The notes below the pieces were generated by a model. That model was given only the letters and a program-made list of their open reading frames with translations, searched no databases and had not been told where the DNA came from. A stretch of 64,000 nucleotides of DNA from Brevibacillus sp. JNUCC-41 (GTDB lineage: Bacteria > Bacillota > Bacilli > Bacillales > DSM-1321): NCBI RefSeq assembly GCF_014844095.1, contig NZ_CP062163.1:4311501-4375500 (forward strand), in the 5' to 3' direction. Both the position numbers and the translations under genes were made by a program. Shown piece by piece: positions 60,563 to 64,000 of the stretch. Position 1 is the stretch's first letter, and each line of letters opens with the position of its first letter.

Positions 60563-61570
60563 TTAATTCCTGATCATTTCAACAGTATGATAATTAGATC
60601 TTTGGCAAGCTGAAATAAGCATTTGTTCAACTTGTTTATCAAATGCCAAATTCTTTCCTATTTCTAGCCAACGAAACCAGTAAAGGTAATTATCCAAATA
60701 ATATGTTCCGACTCCTTGAAAACGCTCCATCCAACCCTTTAGTCTGTTGTGAAAGTTATTAACGTGCTGTATATGATATATACCTTTTTTTACACGTTGC
60801 TTGTTACGTTCATTAATCGTCTCGTGCAGTAAGCCTTTTATCTTGGCAAATTTTTTATAGTTTGTTGCGGTATCAGTGCATAACAAAGCAGATGGGTGAA
60901 TAAAATCACCTATCACTGCATCAATTTCTTCAGCTTTAACCCGCCCTGTACCTGCTTTACGTGCAACCATATTTCCATTGCGGTCTTGAGCTACAACTAC
61001 GGCAATCTTAAGATTAGAAATTCCTCTTTTTTTGTCTTTTTCTCCTCTTTTTTTCGGTTTTCTATGATTGATCACGCGGCGGCCTTTTAAAGACTCACGA
61101 AAAAATGTTTCATCACTTTCACCAATACCTTCTAATTGTTTGAAGCCGAGGCTACCTATTGCGTTCAAGATTTTATGTCTCCAATAGAATGCAGTGGAGA
61201 TATGTATTTTTAAGCGTTTAGCTATCTTGGGTAAAGTAACCCCCTCAATCATAAACTCAATATATTTCACCCATTTTTCTGGATATTTAGAGCCTGAAAA
61301 TGGAGTATTAGTCATATCATTGAAGGATTTATTGCAGTCCTTACATAAATAGCGTTGCCTTGAACGATATTTCCCATTGCGTTTTACAGATGTACTTCCA
61401 CAATGAACGCAACCTATTCCTGAAGCAAATCGAGCTTCACGTATAGATCCGAGCAATTTATCAATTTTATTAGTTTCTTCTGGAAACAAATCTTGTTTTA
61501 TTGCCTCAAATAGAGTCATCTGCTGTGACTTAGTTAATTCGTTGAAACCTTCGTATACATTTTCCCACAT
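60563..61570 (-). CDS. IS1595-family transposase
   Basis: A 335-residue ISXO2-type transposase. An N-terminal zinc ribbon (CVHCGSTSVKRNG...YLCKDCNKSF) is followed by an HTH (TLPKIAKRLKIHISTAFYWR) and a DDE-like RNase-H domain (GESDETFF, LCTDTATNYKKF, HVNNFHNRLKGWMERFQGV). It catalyses movement of the IS. AGGAGG precedes the ATG. The length is normal and no lesion is seen, so it may be active. Clear terminal inverted repeats were not identified in the flanks. Confidence 0.87.
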   Translation of the reverse strand: MWENVYEGFNELTKSQQMTLFEAIKQDLFPEETNKIDKLLGSIREARFASGIGCVHCGSTSVKRNGKYRSRQRYLCKDCNKSFNDMTNTPFSGSKYPEKWVKYIEFMIEGVTLPKIAKRLKIHISTAFYWRHKILNAIGSLGFKQLEGIGESDETFFRESLKGRRVINHRKPKKRGEKDKKRGISNLKIAVVVAQDRNGNMVARKAGTGRVKAEEIDAVIGDFIHPSALLCTDTATNYKKFAKIKGLLHETINERNKQRVKKGIYHIQHVNNFHNRLKGWMERFQGVGTYYLDNYLYWFRWLEIGKNLAFDKQVEQMLISACQRSNYHTVEMIRN

Positions 61571-61670
61571 AACTAAACGCCTCCTATAAAACGGATTATA
61601 TCAACGTTCAATTAGTATGTGGAAAAAACAACAATCTATACGAAAACAGCCTTAAAAATAAACGATTTAC

Positions 61671-61798
61671 GGTTGATTGGAGCGCAAGTGCGAGACTCCT
61701 GCGGGAGCAGCGGGACAGGTGAGACCCCACAGGCGTTTACGCCGAGGAGGCTCACCGTCCGCCCCGCGGAAAGCGAGCATCTGGAGGGGAAATCAACC
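61671..61798. repeat. GC-rich palindromic dispersed repeat (bcr-like)
   Basis: A 128-bp element bounded by the inverted repeat GGTTGATT / AATCAACC, with inner palindromes (GGTGAG / CTCACC, GGCGTTTACGCC) and a CCGCGGAAAGCGAGC core. Such elements are repeated many times in Bacillaceae genomes. A degenerate inverted copy lies at 55138. GAAAACAGCCT occurs on both sides (~61641 and ~61835), like a target duplication. Confidence 0.75.
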
Positions 61799-61847
61799 AC
61801 ACCGCTTTACTTGATAAATAGCAACAAAGTATGAGAAAACAGCCTAT

Positions 61848-61876
61848 AAATTAAAGGGCCTTATGCCCTTTAATTT
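61848..61876. terminator. Terminator of ynfA
   Basis: A perfect 12-bp stem AAATTAAAGGGC / GCCCTTTAATTT with a 5-base loop. Confidence 0.8.
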
Positions 61877-61877
61877 C

Positions 61878-62204
61878 TTAGTGTCTAGGGCCCCATATAA
61901 TGACTGAAACCCCGACCAAACAGATTACAGCGCCAATCCAATCATATAAATCAGGGGTTTTCTTATCGATGCCCCATCCCCATAAAACCGATAAAACAAT
62001 GAAAACCCCACCATATGCAGCATAGACCCGCCCAAAGGTTGGGAACGTTTGGAAAGTTGCAATGATGCCGTATAGCACCAATCCGAAACCTCCGGCTAAA
62101 CCTAGGTAAATGGATTTACCTTCTCTTAACCAGAGCCAAATCAGGTAACCGCCACCAATTTCCGCCAGGCCAGCCATAATGAAAATCAAAGTAGTAACTA
62201 CCAT
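61878..62204 (-). CDS. ynfA: YnfA family (UPF0060) membrane protein
   Basis: A 108-residue protein with four membrane helices. [18 protein letters not shown], then [16 protein letters not shown] and [20 protein letters not shown] form the UPF0060 signature, and the fold is that of small multidrug resistance (SMR-like) transporters. E. coli YnfA is a small multidrug efflux protein. The gene ends right at a terminator hairpin and is monocistronic. Confidence 0.88.
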   Translation of the reverse strand: MVVTTLIFIMAGLAEIGGGYLIWLWLREGKSIYLGLAGGFGLVLYGIIATFQTFPTFGRVYAAYGGVFIVLSVLWGWGIDKKTPDLYDWIGAVICLVGVSVIIWGPRH

Positions 62205-62568
62205 ATATATACCTCGCTTCCTCGTTGAAATTTTATCATATATTCAACTGTAAATGATTATACTTCAACAAAGTTCTAACTAAATGAAAGTTACTGGAGA
62301 ATCATCTTTTTCTTCATTAATGGGATATAGGTATGAGGGTGTTTGGGCAGTTCTGGTAACCTTCTATATTTTTAAGATAGAAGTTAAAAGAATATTGATA
62401 AACGTTAAAGTAGGATCGTTTAAAATATATATATATGGCGGAATATTCTGAATTTTTATTGACTTTTTATAACGTTGTGTGTATTATTCACTAAGAAGTG
62501 GTACTGACGTTATGATGAGTTTTCGTAAATGTAAAAATATATTCAATTATAAAGAAGGAGGAAATTAA
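62205..62568. other. Intergenic region
   Basis: About 360 AT-rich bases between divergent transcripts. Promoter-like T/A-rich stretches are present (for example TTGACT at ~62459). No gene or structured RNA was recognised. Confidence 0.4.
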
Positions 62569-62667
62569 ATAGCGGAAATGTTATTACGTATAGTGGAAGG
62601 ATGTATTCGCCTGATTACTGATGGGTGGGTTATATACTATTTTCGAAAGAGACAAGAAAAAATTTAA
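62569..62667 (+). CDS. Small peptide, 32 aa, with ATA start
   Basis: AAGGAGG (62555-62561) is followed 7 bases later by ATA at 62569, opening a 32-codon frame (AEMLLRIVEGCIRLITDGWV, then YYFRKRQEKI), an amphipathic/hydrophobic helix with a basic tail. An internal ATG at 62578 is 16 bases from the ribosome binding site, too far. It is the third case in this window of an ideal ribosome binding site placed before ATA. Function unknown. Confidence 0.4.
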   Translation: MAEMLLRIVEGCIRLITDGWVIYYFRKRQEKI

Positions 62668-62729
62668 GGCTTTAATGTTACTTCTTTTATCCGTATTAAT
62701 TCAAATAGATCTTTAAAGGAGGCATTTTT

Positions 62730-64000
62730 ATGGTTCATGTGGATCTCTTGATAACGAACGCAAACGTTTTGACATTAGATAAAAAAAGTCGTATAGGAGG
62801 TTCTGTAGCAGTAAGTAATGGAATCATCATCGGAATCTGGACTGGATTGGAACCTCCGCGCGCGTCCATTGAATATTCCAGCCGGACACAAGTTATCAAT
62901 TTAAAAGGTGCAACATTGCTTCCTGGCTTTATCGACACCCACAACCATTTATTGATGTATTCCCAGTTTCGAAAACAAGCAAACTGCAGTTCACCCCTTA
63001 ATCAAAAGATTGAAGATATACAAGCCCGCCTTCTTTCAATCGCCAAACAAACTAAAAAAGAGAATTGGATTTTAGGTTTTGGCTATGATGATACCCTTTT
63101 AAAAGAACAAAGGCATCCAACACGGGCTGAATTGGATGCAGTCGTACCAGATCATCCCGTTTTTATCAGGCATGTTTCCGCACACTTCGGAGTGGTAAAC
63201 TCTGCAGCTCTTAAAATTGCAGGGATTGATGAAACTGTTTTGGACCCTCCTGGTGGACATCTGGGCCGGGATAGTTCAGGGCGACTGAATGGTATATTAT
63301 ATGAGCTGCCTGCTATGAATTTGGTGGAAACGAAGATCCCGGCACCATCTTTGGATTTATTGGTTTCACTATTAAGCGAAGGCTCTAAGGATTACGTAGA
63401 AAAAGGCATCACTACAAATACTGATGCCGGTGTAGGGTTAAATATGGGCATAGTTGAACTAGAAGCCCATCTTCAGGCAATGGCAGAAAGAAAAAATCCA
63501 ATGCGGATGCAATTAATGGTCATGCACAATATCCTACGGGAAGGAAATGAATTAGGAAAATATACAGCAAGTGAACTCAATATGGAGATTATTGAAAAAT
63601 CATATGGTCGCGCCCGTCTGGATAGTGCTAAGTTGTTTCAAGATGGGTCAATTCAAGGATTAACAGCAGCATTGCGGCAGCCATACCATTGTAATCCTAA
63701 AGTTTCCGGTGAATTATTACATGAACAAAAAGAATTCAACGAAGAAGTTCTTGATTTAAATAAAAGGGGTTTTCGCATAACTACACATGGAAATGGAGAC
63801 AGGGCCATTGGCTCCATTTTAGATGCTTATGAATTCGCATTGAAAAAAAATCCCCGCATAGATCACCGCTATCGAATTGAACATTTGCAAACCGTGACTA
63901 GATACGATTTAGAACGAATGAAAAGCCTTGGCATAGCAGGTTCATTTTTCATTAATCACGTGTATTATTGGGGTGATAGGCATAAAAAAATGTTCCTTGG
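62730..64000 (+). CDS. Amidohydrolase (YtcJ-like), cut by the window end
   Basis: At least 423 residues; it runs off the window. AAAGGAGG lies 8 bases before the ATG. It is an Amidohydrolase_3 (YtcJ-type) metal-dependent hydrolase: TLLPGFIDTHNHLL carries the H-x-H metal ligands, KLFQDGSIQGLTAALRQPY, then ITTHGNGDRAIGS and YRIEHLQTV provide further ligands. It probably hydrolyses an amide bond of a cyclic or N-acyl substrate in the cytoplasm. The C-terminus and the final Asp ligand lie beyond the window. Confidence 0.85.
   Translation, partial: MVHVDLLITNANVLTLDKKSRIGGSVAVSNGIIIGIWTGLEPPRASIEYSSRTQVINLKGATLLPGFIDTHNHLLMYSQFRKQANCSSPLNQKIEDIQARLLSIAKQTKKENWILGFGYDDTLLKEQRHPTRAELDAVVPDHPVFIRHVSAHFGVVNSAALKIAGIDETVLDPPGGHLGRDSSGRLNGILYELPAMNLVETKIPAPSLDLLVSLLSEGSKDYVEKGITTNTDAGVGLNMGIVELEAHLQAMAERKNPMRMQLMVMHNILREGNELGKYTASELNMEIIEKSYGRARLDSAKLFQDGSIQGLTAALRQPYHCNPKVSGELLHEQKEFNEEVLDLNKRGFRITTHGNGDRAIGSILDAYEFALKKNPRIDHRYRIEHLQTVTRYDLERMKSLGIAGSFFINHVYYWGDRHKKMFL

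Noticed and set aside
60440-61670. Terminal inverted repeats of the IS1595 element
   Set aside because: I compared the flanks of the transposase gene by eye and found no convincing inverted repeat or target duplication, so the IS ends are not annotated.
1-64000. CRISPR arrays, tRNA or rRNA genes
   Set aside because: No regularly spaced direct repeats, cloverleaf-like segments or conserved rRNA sequence were seen.

Overview
The window looks like chromosome of a low-GC Gram-positive spore former of the Bacillaceae. The Peribacillus/Bacillus simplex group is my best guess, inferred from strong AGGAGG-type ribosome binding sites, a YhcN/YlaJ spore lipoprotein, DUF3900 and YitT proteins, a T-box leader and the GC-rich palindromic repeat. 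No rRNA, tRNA or CRISPR array was seen. Core-type genes alternate with decayed mobile DNA.

0-12 kb: a cut-off serine hydrolase, small hypothetical genes, then a YwqH-YwqI-LXG polymorphic toxin locus. The LXG protein carries a deaminase-like tip and is followed by an Imm3-like gene. Behind it lies a cassette for toxin exchange: an orphan DUF600 (YezG-like) immunity gene, a promoterless toxin C-terminus that begins with a 304-nt copy of the LXG gene's own linker and ends in a DNA/RNA non-specific endonuclease domain, and a second DUF600 gene. A secreted M4 metalloprotease, a third DUF600 remnant and a Fur-box-controlled siderophore-binding lipoprotein, divergent from a broken AraC regulator, complete this part.

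12-30 kb: a 41-residue Cys/Lys-rich protein, a DUF2089/YvlB-like cluster, a CwlK-type endopeptidase, a SPOR plus phosphodiester glycosidase exoprotein, then an IclR-controlled acyl-CoA dehydrogenase / CoA-transferase / AAHS transporter locus with a 50-bp palindrome over its promoter, and an alpha/beta hydrolase-TetR operon with an operator on its -35 box. YitT, DinB and YhcN-type genes follow.

30-49 kb: a mosaic of phage and conjugative-element debris with many broken genes. It includes a 5'-truncated DUF3900 copy, a frameshifted terminase small subunit, a group I intron whose HNH endonuclease gene is looped out, a BhlA holin with a frameshifted amidase, a SAR2788-like secreted toxin with a candidate partner, broken FtsK and replication-relaxation genes, a YolD remnant, and many 30-90 residue ORFs. 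A pyridoxine ECF S-component divergent from pyridoxamine kinase is the one clear metabolic unit.

49-64 kb: intact DUF3900, a HemAT-type globin chemoreceptor, two probable small RNAs around tatA, a second AAHS transporter with a cre-like site, a GntR-ABC operon, resolvase and transporter pseudogenes, a T-box leader in front of an MFS exporter, an IS1595-family transposase, a GC-rich palindromic repeat, YnfA and a truncated amidohydrolase.

Three genes in the window have an ideal ribosome binding site followed, at normal spacing, by ATA where ATG is expected.
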